Positions 16,169-25,495 are shown, counted from the stretch's first letter. The stretch is 64,000 nt of DNA from Stakelama pacifica (GCF_004361835.1 NZ_SNWD01000015.1:1-64000), one strand, 5' to 3'. Numbers and translations: made by a program. The notes: generated from the letters alone by a model not told the origin.

Positions 16169-16674
16169 GCTTCTCCTTGCGTATCGATTAATGCCGATGC
16201 GATCGCTTCGGCCGGTGTCTTTCCGCCCCACAGGACGAACTGGAACACCGGATAATAGCGTTCGCACTCATCAATGGCCGATTCGACCAGCAGTTCCGCC
16301 TGCGCCAGAGTCAGCGTGGCGGATTCGTCCGCGCCGATCATCGCAGCATGGCGAAACAGCAGGATGCCGCTTTGCGACCACAGCTCGAAATGACCGATCC
16401 ATAGCTGTTCGTTGATCAGGCCGAGCGCTTCATAGACGCTGGCGCGCCGTTCCTCGGCCACGCGCACTTCGGGAAAGGCGAGGAATTGCAGAACCGCATC
16501 CTCTTCCCGCCAAATCGCGCGAAGCTCATATTCGGTCCAGCTGCCCTTTACCCGGGCAATGATCTCATCCTCTTCGCGACGATAGACCCAGCCATGCGCC
16601 GAAAAATAGCTTTCCAGCATATCGATCGGCTCTGCCGCGTCGTCGTCCTCGATTTCCGCTTCGTCCAGCATCAT
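16165..16674 (-). CDS. YbjN domain-containing protein
   Basis: This acidic 169-residue protein of the YbjN/DUF1790 group shows a type-III-chaperone-like alpha/beta fold (WVYRREEDEIIARVKGSWTEY, EEDAVLQFLAFPEVRV, QSGILLFRHAAMI). YbjN proteins are implicated in stress and motility regulation through an unclear mechanism. In many sphingomonads the gene sits between ubiK and proC, as here, and its stop overlaps the proC start. Confidence 0.88.
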   Translation of the reverse strand: MMLDEAEIEDDDAAEPIDMLESYFSAHGWVYRREEDEIIARVKGSWTEYELRAIWREEDAVLQFLAFPEVRVAEERRASVYEALGLINEQLWIGHFELWSQSGILLFRHAAMIGADESATLTLAQAELLVESAIDECERYYPVFQFVLWGGKTPAEAIASALIDTQGEA

Positions 16675-16861
16675 CCCGTCCTAACCGGCGAACCTGCATC
16701 GATTCGCCGTCGTGGATCGTCGCCCCGTTTGTCGCACCCAGTCAGGTTGCGCGCATTCGCTCTGCCGCGCCACCCATATATGCGCGACACGCTGCCGCTA
16801 TGGCACAGACGCCGCAAGCCCTGCGCACGCTCTTCCGGAGAAAAAGCTGTGGAAAAGCGGA

Positions 16862-17128
16862 TCAGCCGACCGATGATTTCGCGCCGCCAGCAGCCGCTTC
16901 CAGCTCCTCGACGCGCTTTTTCAACGCATCGGCTTCATCGCGCGCCGCCGCAGCCATTGCCTTTACCGCGTCGAATTCCTCGCGGCTGACAAAGTCCAAT
17001 CCGCCCATCCATTCGCGCGCACGCTCGCGCGCCGCCTGTTCGCCCTCGCGCGCCATGCCGGCAAAGGTACCGGCGGCACCGTTCACGAACTTCACGAAAT
17101 CATCAAAAACCCGATTTTCGGACTGCAT
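16862..17128 (-). CDS. UbiK/BMFP family accessory factor
   Basis: An 88-residue protein with an N-terminal amphipathic region (DDFVKFVNGAAGTFAGM) and a C-terminal coiled coil (about 55-80, DEADALKKRVEELEA) fits the BMFP/YqiC/UbiK family. UbiK helps assemble the soluble ubiquinone-biosynthesis complex in enterobacteria and forms trimeric coiled coils. It lies directly after the tspO gene, with 13 bp between. Confidence 0.88.
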   Translation of the reverse strand: MQSENRVFDDFVKFVNGAAGTFAGMAREGEQAARERAREWMGGLDFVSREEFDAVKAMAAAARDEADALKKRVEELEAAAGGAKSSVG

Positions 17129-17141
17129 CTTCTATCTCCTG

Positions 17142-17801
17142 TCACAGGGCAATTTGGGTGGAGGCACCGCCGGACACAAGATGCCCGTCAGCATCGGGAT
17201 TACGCTGATCGATCCGGAGGTTCAGATAGCCTGCGAAAATCATCCATAGCAGATAGGGGATCAGCAGCAACGCCGCAGCGCTGCGAATCCGCGCGAACAG
17301 CAGCGTCGTGACGACGGTAAGCGCGAACATCACGACGATCACGAACAGAGCGGCGGTGATGCGGTGCAGGCCGAAAAACAGCGGCGACCATGCAAGGTTC
17401 GCGATCATCTGAAGCGCGAAGAACAGCAAAGCGAGCCCGCGCCCGCGTGCGCGCCGCGCATCGAGCACCATCGCCAGCGACAGACCCATCAGGACATAAA
17501 GGATCGTCCACGCCACCCCGAACGCCCAGCCGGGCGGGTTGAGCTCAGGCTTGATCAGCGCCCGATACCAGGGGTTGTCGCTGCCCATCGGCGCCAGTCG
17601 CGACGATGCGACGCCCAGAAAATTGATCGCGGGCACCGTTACCACTGCCCAGCGAAGAAAGGCGAAACGCGATCTGCGATTCGATGCGAACTGGTTCAAT
17701 CGGGCCTCCCTCTCCGCCCTTTTAACCGGGCGCACCCTGGTTATAGCCGGTGGCTGCAATGGGACAATCGGTTCAGAATTAAGGGTTTCCGCATTCGGCA
17801 C
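17142..17801 (-). CDS. tspO: TspO/MBR family tryptophan-rich sensory protein
   Basis: Five hydrophobic segments follow an N-terminal extension. The TspO hallmarks are WYRALIKPELNPPGWAFGVAWTILY, NLAWSPLFF and the cholesterol-recognition-like end PYLLWMIFAGYLNLRI. TspO binds tetrapyrroles and modulates stress or photosynthesis gene expression in alphaproteobacteria. At 219 residues it is about 60 longer than usual at the N-terminus and overlaps tlyA by 23 bp, so the true start may be an internal non-ATG codon. Confidence 0.88.
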   Translation of the reverse strand: MPNAETLNSEPIVPLQPPAITRVRPVKRAEREARLNQFASNRRSRFAFLRWAVVTVPAINFLGVASSRLAPMGSDNPWYRALIKPELNPPGWAFGVAWTILYVLMGLSLAMVLDARRARGRGLALLFFALQMIANLAWSPLFFGLHRITAALFVIVVMFALTVVTTLLFARIRSAAALLLIPYLLWMIFAGYLNLRIDQRNPDADGHLVSGGASTQIAL

Positions 17802-18519
17802 AGATCAGGAATTCGACATTCCCCTCCGGGCCGGTAATCGGGCTTTGCACAACGCCTTCCACCCGCCAGCCGGTCGAGGTCAGCCAGTCGCGAACCTCCT
17901 CGCAGACGCGCTGATGCACTTCGGGATCGCGCACCACCCCGCCCTTCCCCACTTCCTCGCGCCCTGCCTCGAACTGCGGTTTGATGAGCGCGATCAGCCG
18001 CGCGCCGGGCCTTGCAAAGGACAAGGGGCGTTCGAGCACCTTGGCAAGGCCGATAAAGCTCGCATCGCACACCACCAGATCGACCGGCTCAGGGATATGC
18101 GCCTCGGTCAGAATCCGCGCACTGGTCTGTTCATGGACGATCACCCGCTCGTCCTGCCGCAATTTCCATGCAAGCTGGTTGGTGCCGCTATCAACCGCAT
18201 AGACTCGCGCCGCGCCGTTGGTGAGCAGCACATCGGTAAAGCCGCCGGTCGACGACCCGACATCGATCGCGACCGCGCCGGTCGGATCCACGCCGAATGA
18301 CTCCAGCCCGTGGGCGAGCTTGATCCCGCCGCGCGAGACCCAGGGATGATCGCGCCCGCGCACTTCCAGCGCTGCATCGGGGGGTAGCTGCTGGCCCGGC
18401 TTGTCGATCTTGCGTTCGCCCGAAAACACGGTGCCCGCCATGATGAGCGCCTGAGCCCGGGTGCGGCTTTCGACAAGGCCGCGTTCGACGAGAAGCTGAT
18501 CTGCACGGATTTTCGCCAT
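17779..18519 (-). CDS. tlyA: TlyA-family rRNA methyltransferase (hemolysin A family)
   Basis: This is a 246-residue protein with an N-terminal S4 RNA-binding domain (RADQLLVERGLVESRTRAQALI, residues about 3-60) fused to an FtsJ-like SAM methyltransferase. It has DVGSSTGGFTDVLL for SAM binding, VVCDASFI, and the lysines of a K-D-K-E catalytic set (ALIKPQFEAG). Members 2'-O-methylate ribosomal RNA cytidines. The start at 18519 was chosen by the AGGCAGGG just upstream and alignment of the S4 domain. It is divergent from the ABC-F gene 75 bp away. Confidence 0.93.
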   Translation of the reverse strand: MAKIRADQLLVERGLVESRTRAQALIMAGTVFSGERKIDKPGQQLPPDAALEVRGRDHPWVSRGGIKLAHGLESFGVDPTGAVAIDVGSSTGGFTDVLLTNGAARVYAVDSGTNQLAWKLRQDERVIVHEQTSARILTEAHIPEPVDLVVCDASFIGLAKVLERPLSFARPGARLIALIKPQFEAGREEVGKGGVVRDPEVHQRVCEEVRDWLTSTGWRVEGVVQSPITGPEGNVEFLICAECGNP

Positions 18520-18594
18520 AACCCTGCCTGTGCCCCGCGCATCGCCGCTGTGCAAGCTGGCGCTTCGCCGCGCACGGTGATATCCGCCCGCTCC

Positions 18595-20487
18595 ATGCTG
18601 AACCTGAACGGTATTACGGTGCGCCTCGGCGGGCGCACGATCCTTGACGGCGCGACCGCCGCAATCCCTCCGCGCGCGCGTGCGGGGCTGATCGGGCGCA
18701 ATGGCGCGGGCAAATCGACGCTGGTGCGGGTGATTGCCGGAATGCTGGAACCCGATGATGGTTCGGCGGACATGCCGAAGGATGCGCGCCTCGGCTATAT
18801 CGCGCAGGAAGCGCCTGCGGGCAGCACCTCCCCCTTCGACACTGTGCTTGCCGCCGATGTCGAGCGCGCCGCACTGATGGAGGAGTCGGAAACCTGTGTC
18901 GATCCCGACCGGATCGGCGAGCTGCATGAGCGGCTGAACGCGATCGACGCGCACACCGCGCCTGCGCGCGCAGCGAAGATTCTTGCCGGTCTCGGCTTTG
19001 ACGAGGAAATGCAGCACCGCACGCTCGACAGCTATTCGGGCGGCTGGCGGATGCGCGTTGCGCTTGCCGCGCTTCTCTTCTCGCAGCCCGATGTGCTGTT
19101 GCTCGACGAGCCGTCGAACCATCTCGATCTGGAAGCGGTCATCTGGCTGGAGGATTTCCTCAAAAGCTATCGCGGCACGATTATCGTGGTCAGCCATGAA
19201 CGCGATTTCCTCAACAATGTGGTCGATCACATCGTCCATCTCGAGCGCGGCAAGCTGACGCTGTATCCCGGCGGCTATGATGCGTTCGAACGCCAGCGCG
19301 CCGAACGGATCGCACAGCTCGAAGCCGCGCGTGCCAATCAGGAGGCGCAGCGCGCCAAGCTGCAGGATTATGTCGCGCGCAACTCGGCGCGTGCCTCGAC
19401 GGCGAAACAGGCGCAGTCGCGCGCCAAGGCGCTTGCGAAGATGCAGCCCATCGCAGCGATGGCCGACGATCCGTCGCTGTCCTTCGGCTTTCCCGACCCG
19501 ACCGAGCTTCGCCCGCCGCTGATCACGCTCGATATGGCGGTGGTCGGTTATGACGAGAAACCGATTCTGAAGCGGCTCAACCTGCGGCTCGATCCCGATG
19601 ACCGGATTGCGCTGCTGGGCCGCAACGGCAACGGCAAGACGACGCTCGCCCGCCTGCTTGCCGCGCAGCTTTCCCCGATGGAAGGCGAGATGACTGCGAG
19701 CGGCAAGATGAAGGTGGGATATTTCACCCAATATCAGGTCGAAGAGCTCGACCATGACGATACCCCGCTTGATCATATGACGCGGCAAATGCCCGACCAG
19801 AAACCGGCGGCGGTGCGCGCGCAGCTGGGCCGGTTCGGGTTCAATGCCGACAAGGCGACGACGAAGGTCGGCAAGCTGTCGGGTGGCGAGCGCGCGCGGC
19901 TGGCGCTGGCGCTGATTACCCGCGATGCGCCGCACCTGCTGATCCTCGACGAGCCGACCAACCATCTCGACGTCGATTCACGCGAGGCCCTGATTCAGGC
20001 GCTTAACGCTTATTCGGGCGCGGTGCTGCTCGTCAGCCATGACCGGCACATGCTGGAAATGACCGCCGACCGGCTCGTGCTGGTCGATGACGGAACGGCG
20101 AAGGAATTTGACGGCAGCATCGACGATTATATCGCCTTCATCCTGTCGAGCCCTTCGGCGGCAAAGGGCAGCAGCGGCGGCGATGCGGGTGCCAAGGTCA
20201 GCAAAAAGGATCAGCGCAAGGCGAATGCGGCGGCGCGCGAACGCTTCAAGGAATTGTCCAAAAAGGTGAAGGCGATCGAGAGCCGGATGGACAAGCTTTC
20301 GAAGGAGCGCAGCGCCATTGACCGCGCGCTGTTCGACCCCGACAGCGCCGAGCCCGCGCTCGCGAAGCTGACGGCAAGCGACCTGATGAAACGCCGCGCC
20401 GAACTGGAACCCAAAATCGAGGCGGCCGAGGCTGAATGGCTGGAAGCGAATGAAGCGCTGGAGGCCGACAAAAGCGAGGCGGCGTGA
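18595..20487 (+). CDS. ABC-F family ribosome-associated ATPase
   Basis: The 630 residues carry two ABC cassettes in one chain and no membrane segments. Walker A sites are GRNGAGKS and GRNGNGKT, signatures YSGGWRMR and LSGGERARL, and Walker B sites LLLDEPSNHLD and LILDEPTNHLD. The linker between cassettes is the charged PtIM-type coiled coil (AQLEAARANQEAQRAKLQDY), and a further coiled coil ends the protein, as in Uup/YheS. These proteins act at the ribosomal E site to rescue or tune translation. The start was placed at MLNLNG because earlier codons do not align with the family. Confidence 0.93.
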   Translation: MLNLNGITVRLGGRTILDGATAAIPPRARAGLIGRNGAGKSTLVRVIAGMLEPDDGSADMPKDARLGYIAQEAPAGSTSPFDTVLAADVERAALMEESETCVDPDRIGELHERLNAIDAHTAPARAAKILAGLGFDEEMQHRTLDSYSGGWRMRVALAALLFSQPDVLLLDEPSNHLDLEAVIWLEDFLKSYRGTIIVVSHERDFLNNVVDHIVHLERGKLTLYPGGYDAFERQRAERIAQLEAARANQEAQRAKLQDYVARNSARASTAKQAQSRAKALAKMQPIAAMADDPSLSFGFPDPTELRPPLITLDMAVVGYDEKPILKRLNLRLDPDDRIALLGRNGNGKTTLARLLAAQLSPMEGEMTASGKMKVGYFTQYQVEELDHDDTPLDHMTRQMPDQKPAAVRAQLGRFGFNADKATTKVGKLSGGERARLALALITRDAPHLLILDEPTNHLDVDSREALIQALNAYSGAVLLVSHDRHMLEMTADRLVLVDDGTAKEFDGSIDDYIAFILSSPSAAKGSSGGDAGAKVSKKDQRKANAAARERFKELSKKVKAIESRMDKLSKERSAIDRALFDPDSAEPALAKLTASDLMKRRAELEPKIEAAEAEWLEANEALEADKSEAA

Positions 20488-20534
20488 GGGGCTTTGCCCG
20501 GGCTCGCGTCATTCGGAAATCAGCTGGCACCTCC

Positions 20535-20629
20535 CCGTCATTTCCGCGCAGACGGGAATCCAGAGCCTCAGGCGACTACGCCAGCATCCTTCCTGCAACG
20601 CTGGGTTCCCGCTTTCGCGGGGATGACGG
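20535..20629. repeat. Palindromic dispersed repeat, copy 1
   Basis: The two ends are imperfect inverted copies of CCGTCATTTCCGCG...GGGAATCCAG, giving about a 95-nt cruciform-capable unit. A related unit lies at 23477-23547, on the other side of the sulfur operon. This is the CGTCATTCCCGCGAAAGCGGGAATCC type common in alphaproteobacterial intergenic DNA. Confidence 0.75.
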
Positions 20630-20695
20630 ACAAGGCAGGGTCGACAATGTTCTGACCTTCGGTTCAACGTCCTGGCGGTACGCTCAGCGTGTCTT

Positions 20696-20750
20696 GACTG
20701 CGCTCGACACCAACGGGTGGAGGTGTTTCCGCGACGGTTTGAGCGCAGTC
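20696..20750. repeat. Inverted repeat with 10-bp perfect arms
   Basis: GACTGCGCTC (20696-20705) and GAGCGCAGTC (20741-20750) are perfect inverse complements separated by 35 nt. The surrounding 20650-20790 resembles a second family of sphingomonad dispersed repeats (CGTTGGTGTCGAGCGCAGTC type). Together with the palindrome at 20535-20629 it fills the 318-bp gap between the ABC-F gene and the persulfide dioxygenase. Confidence 0.55.
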
Positions 20751-20805
20751 GGGAACCGTTGCGCTTACGCCCCGACTTCACTTTCCACCGGCACAGAGCG
20801 CGACG

Positions 20806-21678
20806 TCAGCCCGGTGCTTCGCTGCTGCGCCACTTCACCGGGATGCGCAGATAGCTCACGCCGTTGCTCTCGGGGGCCGGAAAGCGGCCCGCGCGGACAT
20901 TGATCTGAATCGACGGCAGCAACAGGGTCGGCACGGCAAGCCCCGAATCGCGCGCTTCGCGCATCGCGACGAAACTATCCTCATCCACGCCGTCATGGAC
21001 ATGGACGTTGCTGCGCCGCTGTTCGCCGACGCTCGTTTCCCAGCGATATTCATCGCGTCCCGGCGCCTTATAATCATGGCACAGGAACAGGCGCGTTTCG
21101 TCGGGCAGCGACAGCAATTTGCGGATCGAACGATAAAGCGTGCGCGCATCGCCGCCGGGGAAATCGGCGCGCGCAGTGCCGTAATCAGGCATGAACAGCG
21201 TATCGCCGACGAACACCGCATCGCCGATGCGATAGGCGATATCGGCGGGCGTATGGCCGGGCACGTGCATCACCGTCACCTCTAGCTCGCCGATCGCGAA
21301 GCGTTCGCCATCTTCGAACAGGCGATCGAATTCGGCGCCCTCGGTGCTGCAATCGTCCAACGCGAAGACCGGGCGGAAGATTTTCTGCACATCGCTGATA
21401 TGCACGCCGATGCCGACCCATGCGCCGGTCTGCGCGTTGAAGAACGGCGCGGCCGACAGATGATCGGCATGGGCATGGGTTTCGAGCACCATCTCGATCC
21501 GCCAGCCCCCCTCGCGCGCAAAGACGAGGATAGCCTCAGCCGAACGCGTATCTGCAACGCCCCCCGGCATGTCGAAATCGAGCACCGGGTCGATCACCGC
21601 AGCGATATGGGTGACGGGATCGCCGACCAGATAGCTCACCGTGTTGGTGGGTTCGTCGAAAAAAGCCTTGATGAACAT
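20806..21678 (-). CDS. MBL-fold persulfide dioxygenase (ETHE1/Blh-like)
   Basis: This is a metallo-beta-lactamase-fold protein of 290 residues. The iron-site motif is T-H-A-H-A-D-H at 67-73, followed by VPGHTPADIAY and FVGDTLFMPDYGTARADFPGGDA, the ETHE1-type signature for oxidising glutathione persulfide to sulfite. The GGAGG directly abuts an ATG at 21684 but is 6 nt from the ATG at 21678, which is therefore preferred. It is divergent from a BigR-like sensor gene, with which it forms a persulfide-response unit. Confidence 0.9.
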   Translation of the reverse strand: MFIKAFFDEPTNTVSYLVGDPVTHIAAVIDPVLDFDMPGGVADTRSAEAILVFAREGGWRIEMVLETHAHADHLSAAPFFNAQTGAWVGIGVHISDVQKIFRPVFALDDCSTEGAEFDRLFEDGERFAIGELEVTVMHVPGHTPADIAYRIGDAVFVGDTLFMPDYGTARADFPGGDARTLYRSIRKLLSLPDETRLFLCHDYKAPGRDEYRWETSVGEQRRSNVHVHDGVDEDSFVAMREARDSGLAVPTLLLPSIQINVRAGRFPAPESNGVSYLRIPVKWRSSEAPG

Positions 21679-21700
21679 TTTCATCCTCCATCTGGCTTGA

Positions 21701-21737
21701 TTATATATTAGAATCTTATACATTAGCAACTCCTAAT
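21701..21737. promoter_or_regulatory. AT-rich dyad, probable operator of the BigR-like regulator
   Basis: In otherwise GC-rich DNA this gap holds TATATATTAGAATCTTATA and an exact inverted repeat ATTAG-N6-CTAAT (21722-21726 and 21733-21737). AT-rich imperfect palindromes between the persulfide dioxygenase and the ArsR-type gene are where BigR/SqrR repressors bind. The second arm ends one base before the GGAGA ribosome-binding site of the regulator, which suits autorepression. Confidence 0.55.
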
Positions 21738-21748
21738 GGAGAAAGTTG

Positions 21749-22063
21749 ATGCTGAAACCGCCAATGGATCTCGCCACATTCGAGGCAAAGGCCGCAGGCG
21801 TGGCCGATATCCTGAAGGCGATCGGCAATGCCCGGCGGCTGATGCTGCTGTGCAAGCTGGTCGAACATGGCGAAGTGACGGTTACCGATCTCGCCCGCGA
21901 TGTCGGCCTGTCGCAATCGGCCTGTTCGCAACATCTCGCCCGGATGCGTGACGAACGACTCGTCGCGTTTCGTCGGGATGGGCAGACGCTCTGGTATCGG
22001 ATCGCCGATCCGCGCACCGAACATCTGCTCGGCACTTTGTATCAGCTCTACTGCAAGGATTGA
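21749..22063 (+). CDS. bigR: ArsR-family persulfide sensor (BigR/SqrR-like)
   Basis: This is a 104-residue winged-helix repressor. The recognition helix region reads VTDLARDVGLSQSACSQHLARMRDERLV. Two cysteines, C35 in MLLCKL and C102 in LYQLYCKD, occupy the positions of the BigR/SqrR dithiol that forms a tetrasulfide bridge on sensing persulfides, and the metal-site Cys pair of true ArsR proteins is missing. The start has GGAGA 6 nt upstream. It probably represses the divergent dioxygenase gene and its own operon with rhodanese and TauE. Confidence 0.87.
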   Translation: MLKPPMDLATFEAKAAGVADILKAIGNARRLMLLCKLVEHGEVTVTDLARDVGLSQSACSQHLARMRDERLVAFRRDGQTLWYRIADPRTEHLLGTLYQLYCKD

Positions 22064-22067
22064 TGCC

Positions 22068-22586
22068 ATGACGATCGAGTCCATTTCGCCGGACCATGCC
22101 CGCAAAGCCATGGAATCGGGCGCACGCCTGATCGATATTCGCGATGCCGACGAACATGCCCGCGCGCATGTTCCCGGCGCTGCGAACCTGCCGCTTTCCC
22201 GGATCAATGAGCTGATCGCCGATGGCAGACCGGTGGTGTTTTATTGCCGGTCCGGGCGGCGAACGAGCGAGCATGCGGGAACGCTTCTCGCCGCGGCGGG
22301 GGGCACTGAGTGCTATTTGCTCGATGGCGGGCTGGAAGCCTGGCAGCGCGCGGGGCTTCCGACGCATATCGACCCTGGCCAGCCGCTGGAGATCATGCGG
22401 CAGGTGCAGATCGCAGCGGGCATGCTGGTGCTGACCGGCGTGGCGCTTGGCCTGTTGGTCACGCCCGTGTTTTTCGGGCTGTCCGCATTCGTCGGTGCAG
22501 GGCTGACCTTTGCCGGGATCAGCGGCTGGTGCGGCATGGCCAGTCTGCTGCGCGTCATGCCGTGGAACCGGCGCGCGGCGGCGTGA
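22068..22586 (+). CDS. Membrane-anchored rhodanese (sulfurtransferase)
   Basis: The 172 residues consist of a rhodanese domain (1-105) with catalytic C60 in the loop YCRSGRR, then two hydrophobic segments of the DUF2892 type (about 113-155) that place it at the inner membrane. It handles sulfane sulfur, converting persulfide and sulfite to thiosulfate or the reverse. It starts 4 bp after the regulator gene and is followed at once by the exporter, so the three genes form one operon. Confidence 0.9.
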   Translation: MTIESISPDHARKAMESGARLIDIRDADEHARAHVPGAANLPLSRINELIADGRPVVFYCRSGRRTSEHAGTLLAAAGGTECYLLDGGLEAWQRAGLPTHIDPGQPLEIMRQVQIAAGMLVLTGVALGLLVTPVFFGLSAFVGAGLTFAGISGWCGMASLLRVMPWNRRAAA

Positions 22587-22590
22587 GGCG

Positions 22591-23370
22591 ATGGGCGCAG
22601 CCACTATTGCCGCCGCGCTCGCCTCGGGCGGGCTGATCGGCGCAATCCTCGGCCTGATCGGTGGCGGGGGATCGATCCTTGCCGTGCCGCTGCTCGTCTA
22701 TGTCGTCGGGGTGGGATCGGCGCATGAAGCGATCGGGACGGCGGCGGTTGCCGTCGCCGCCAATGCGCTGGCCAGCCTGATCGGTCATGCCAAAGCGGGC
22801 CGGGTCAAATGGCGCTGCGCTATGGTGTTCGCCGCATCTGGGATGGTCGGTGCAGCGCTGGGCGCGGAACTGGGCAAGGCGTTCGACGGCAAGCGGCTGC
22901 TCGCTTTGTTCGGGCTGCTGATGATCGGGGTCGGCGTATCGATGCTGCGCGGGCGGCGTGCCATGGCAGCGCCCGATATCCGGCTGACCCGTGACAGCGC
23001 CGCGCAGCTGTTGCCGCGCCTGATCCCGATCGGATTCGGCGTCGGGCTGGCCGCCGGCTTTTTCGGGATCGGCGGCGGGTTTCTGATCGTGCCGGGGCTG
23101 ATCTTCGCGACCGCGATGCCGCTAAGCTATGCGATCGGCACGTCGCTCGTCGCGGTCAGCGCGCTGGGCATGACGACCGCCGCCTCCTATGCGCTGTCGG
23201 GTCTGGTCGACTGGCGCCTCACTGCGCTGCTCATCGCCGGCGGGGTCGGCGGCACCGCGATCGGGATCGCGCTGGGCCATGTGCTGGGCAAGCGGCAAAA
23301 GCTGCTTGAACGCGGGTTCGCCGTGCTGGTCATCGCGATCGGCGGCTATGTGATCGCGACCTCGGTTTAG
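22591..23370 (+). CDS. TauE/SafE family sulfite exporter
   Basis: The 259 residues contain about eight hydrophobic segments with two glycine-rich repeats, GLIGGGGSILAVPLLVY and GFFGIGGGFLIVPGLIFA, the paired motif of the TauE/SafE family. Placement after persulfide dioxygenase, sensor and rhodanese suggests export of sulfite or thiosulfate formed by persulfide oxidation. It begins 4 bp after the rhodanese stop. Confidence 0.9.
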   Translation: MGAATIAAALASGGLIGAILGLIGGGGSILAVPLLVYVVGVGSAHEAIGTAAVAVAANALASLIGHAKAGRVKWRCAMVFAASGMVGAALGAELGKAFDGKRLLALFGLLMIGVGVSMLRGRRAMAAPDIRLTRDSAAQLLPRLIPIGFGVGLAAGFFGIGGGFLIVPGLIFATAMPLSYAIGTSLVAVSALGMTTAASYALSGLVDWRLTALLIAGGVGGTAIGIALGHVLGKRQKLLERGFAVLVIAIGGYVIATSV

Positions 23371-23476
23371 CGGCGAAAGGGCGTGGGAGGCGCGTTGTAA
23401 GGCGCGCGCTCGGTCAGGTCCGCGATATGTCAGCCTGTGGCACGTCATTCCGTCCTTCGGCATTCCAGCCCTTCGG

Positions 23477-23547
23477 CATCCCCGCGAAAGCGGGAATCCA
23501 GCGGGCGTTAGCGAATGCCGCTCTGGATCCCCCCTTTCGCGGGAATA
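23477..23547. repeat. Palindromic dispersed repeat, copy 2
   Basis: Arms beginning CATCCCCGCGAAAGCGGGAA and ending CCTTTCGCGGGAATA are inverse complements with mismatches. The unit is related to 20535-20629. The two copies bracket the persulfide operon. Just left of it, 23446-23476 holds a degenerate half-copy. Confidence 0.7.
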
Positions 23548-23569
23548 CTGAAGTGGAGAGATCGCGCGA

Positions 23570-25495
23570 TTACGCCGACGCGCCGCTCTGCTTCGACGTT
23601 TCATTCCAGCGCAGCGCGCCGAGCACTGTTTCGACGATATGTTCGGCGTTGAGCCGTGCCTCGTCATATTGTTTTTCGGGCTTGTCCTGATCCTGAAACC
23701 TGTCGGGCAGGCGCATGGTGCGCAGTTTCAGCCCGGCATCGATCAGCCCTTCGTCGCTCGCCAGGGTAAGGACGTGCGCGCCGAGACCGCCGACCGCGCC
23801 CTCCTCTACCGTCACCGCGACTTCATGGGTGGTGAGCAGCTTGCGGATCAGTGCTTCGTCGAGCGGTTTGGCAAAGCGCAGATCGGCGACGCTGGTCGAA
23901 AGCCCTTTGGATTCAAGCGCATCGGCTGCCTTCAACGCTTCGGCGAGCCGGGTGCCGAGCGAGAGGATGGCGACCTTCTTGCCCTCGCGCACCATCCGCC
24001 CCTTGCCGATTTCCAGCTTTTCCAGCACTTCGGGCACGCCGACGCCGGTCCCGCCGCCGCGCGGATAGCGCACCGCGATCGGGCCGTCGTCATATTCGGC
24101 CGCCGTATAGGTCATATGCGCCAGCTCGGCCTCGTCCGCCGCTGCCATCACGACGAAATTGGGGAGCGTCGCCAGATAGGTGACGTCGAAACTGCCCGCA
24201 TGAGTCGCGCCGTCCGCACCGACCAGCCCGGCGCGGTCGATCGCGAAGCGGACGGGAAGGTTCTGGATCGCGACATCGTGCACGACCTGATCATAAGCGC
24301 GCTGCAGGAAGGTCGAATAGATCGCGCAGAAGGGGCGCATCCCCTGCGCCGCCAGCCCTGCGGCAAAGGTCACCGCATGTTGTTCGGCGATGCCGACATC
24401 GAATGAGCGGTCGGGATGCGCCCTTGCGAATTTATCAACCCCCGTGCCGCCGGGCATCGCCGCAGTGATCGCGCAGATGCGGTCGTCGGTTTCGGCGAGC
24501 TTGCTCAGCGTTTCGCCGAACACATCCTGATATTTGGCGGGTCCCGGCGGGCCCTTATGCTGCGCGCCGGTGATGACGTCGAATTTCTGCACGCCGTGAT
24601 ATTTGTCGGCGGCATTTTCGGCAGGCGCATAGCCCTTGCCCTTTTGCGTGACGACATGGACGAGCACCGGCCCTTCCTTCGCATCGCGCACATTTTCGAG
24701 CACCGGGATCAGATGGTCGAGATTATGGCCGTCGATCGGCCCGACATAATAAAAGCCGAGCTCTTCGAACAATGTGCCGCCCGCCACCATGCCGCGCGTA
24801 TATTCCTCCGCCCGGCCCAGCGACTGGTGCACGCGGCGCGACAATCTGCGAGCGACCTTGCTGGCAAGACTGCGCAGGCCGAGATATTCGGATGAGGATA
24901 CGACGCGCGCCAGATAGGCCGACAGGCCGCCCACCGGCGGCGCGATCGACATGTCATTGTCGTTGAGGATGACGACCAGCCGGTTGCCCGCCTGTTCGGC
25001 ATTGTTCATTGCCTCATAGGCCATGCCCGCGCTCATCGCGCCGTCGCCGATCACTGCGATCGCCTTGCCCGGTCTGTCGTTCAGCTTGTTCGCGATCGCA
25101 AAGCCCAATGCCGCCGAGATCGATGTCGAGCTGTGTGCCGCACCGAACGGATCATATTCGCTCTCCGCCCGCTTGGTGAAGCCCGACAGGCCGCCACCTT
25201 GACGCAGCGTGCGGATACGGTCGCGCCGTCCGGTCAGGATTTTGTGCGGATAGCATTGATGCCCGACATCCCAGATCAGCCGATCCTCGGGCGTATTGAA
25301 GATATAATGGATCGCCACCGTCAATTCGACGACGCCCAGCCCCGACCCGAGATGCCCGCCCGTGGTTCCGACGGCGGAAATCATTTCCTCGCGAAGCTCG
25401 TCAGAAAGCTGACGTAACTGGCCGGTTTTCAGCTTGCGCAGATCATCGGGCGTCTTGACCGTGTCGAGCAACGGCGTTTGGGGTAGGTCGTTCAT
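23570..25495 (-). CDS. dxs: 1-deoxy-D-xylulose-5-phosphate synthase
   Basis: This is a 641-residue thiamine-diphosphate enzyme that condenses pyruvate and glyceraldehyde 3-phosphate at the head of the MEP isoprenoid pathway. The N-terminal block [15 protein letters not shown] (47-61), the ThDP/Mg motif GDGAMSAG (150-157) and the transketolase-like pyrimidine domain ([15 protein letters not shown], then [15 protein letters not shown]) are complete. The length matches the family. MEP precursors supply carotenoids, quinones and hopanoids in sphingomonads. Confidence 0.97.
   Translation of the reverse strand: MNDLPQTPLLDTVKTPDDLRKLKTGQLRQLSDELREEMISAVGTTGGHLGSGLGVVELTVAIHYIFNTPEDRLIWDVGHQCYPHKILTGRRDRIRTLRQGGGLSGFTKRAESEYDPFGAAHSSTSISAALGFAIANKLNDRPGKAIAVIGDGAMSAGMAYEAMNNAEQAGNRLVVILNDNDMSIAPPVGGLSAYLARVVSSSEYLGLRSLASKVARRLSRRVHQSLGRAEEYTRGMVAGGTLFEELGFYYVGPIDGHNLDHLIPVLENVRDAKEGPVLVHVVTQKGKGYAPAENAADKYHGVQKFDVITGAQHKGPPGPAKYQDVFGETLSKLAETDDRICAITAAMPGGTGVDKFARAHPDRSFDVGIAEQHAVTFAAGLAAQGMRPFCAIYSTFLQRAYDQVVHDVAIQNLPVRFAIDRAGLVGADGATHAGSFDVTYLATLPNFVVMAAADEAELAHMTYTAAEYDDGPIAVRYPRGGGTGVGVPEVLEKLEIGKGRMVREGKKVAILSLGTRLAEALKAADALESKGLSTSVADLRFAKPLDEALIRKLLTTHEVAVTVEEGAVGGLGAHVLTLASDEGLIDAGLKLRTMRLPDRFQDQDKPEKQYDEARLNAEHIVETVLGALRWNETSKQSGASA

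Noticed and set aside
17779..19965. 728-codon minus-strand open frame
   Set aside because: Only the last 246 codons are TlyA. The upstream part is the antisense of the ABC-F gene, with Arg/His-rich low complexity.
20535..23547. CRISPR-like spacing of repeats
   Set aside because: The repeats are palindromic, differ in length and lie 2.9 kb apart, with no regular spacers and no cas genes.
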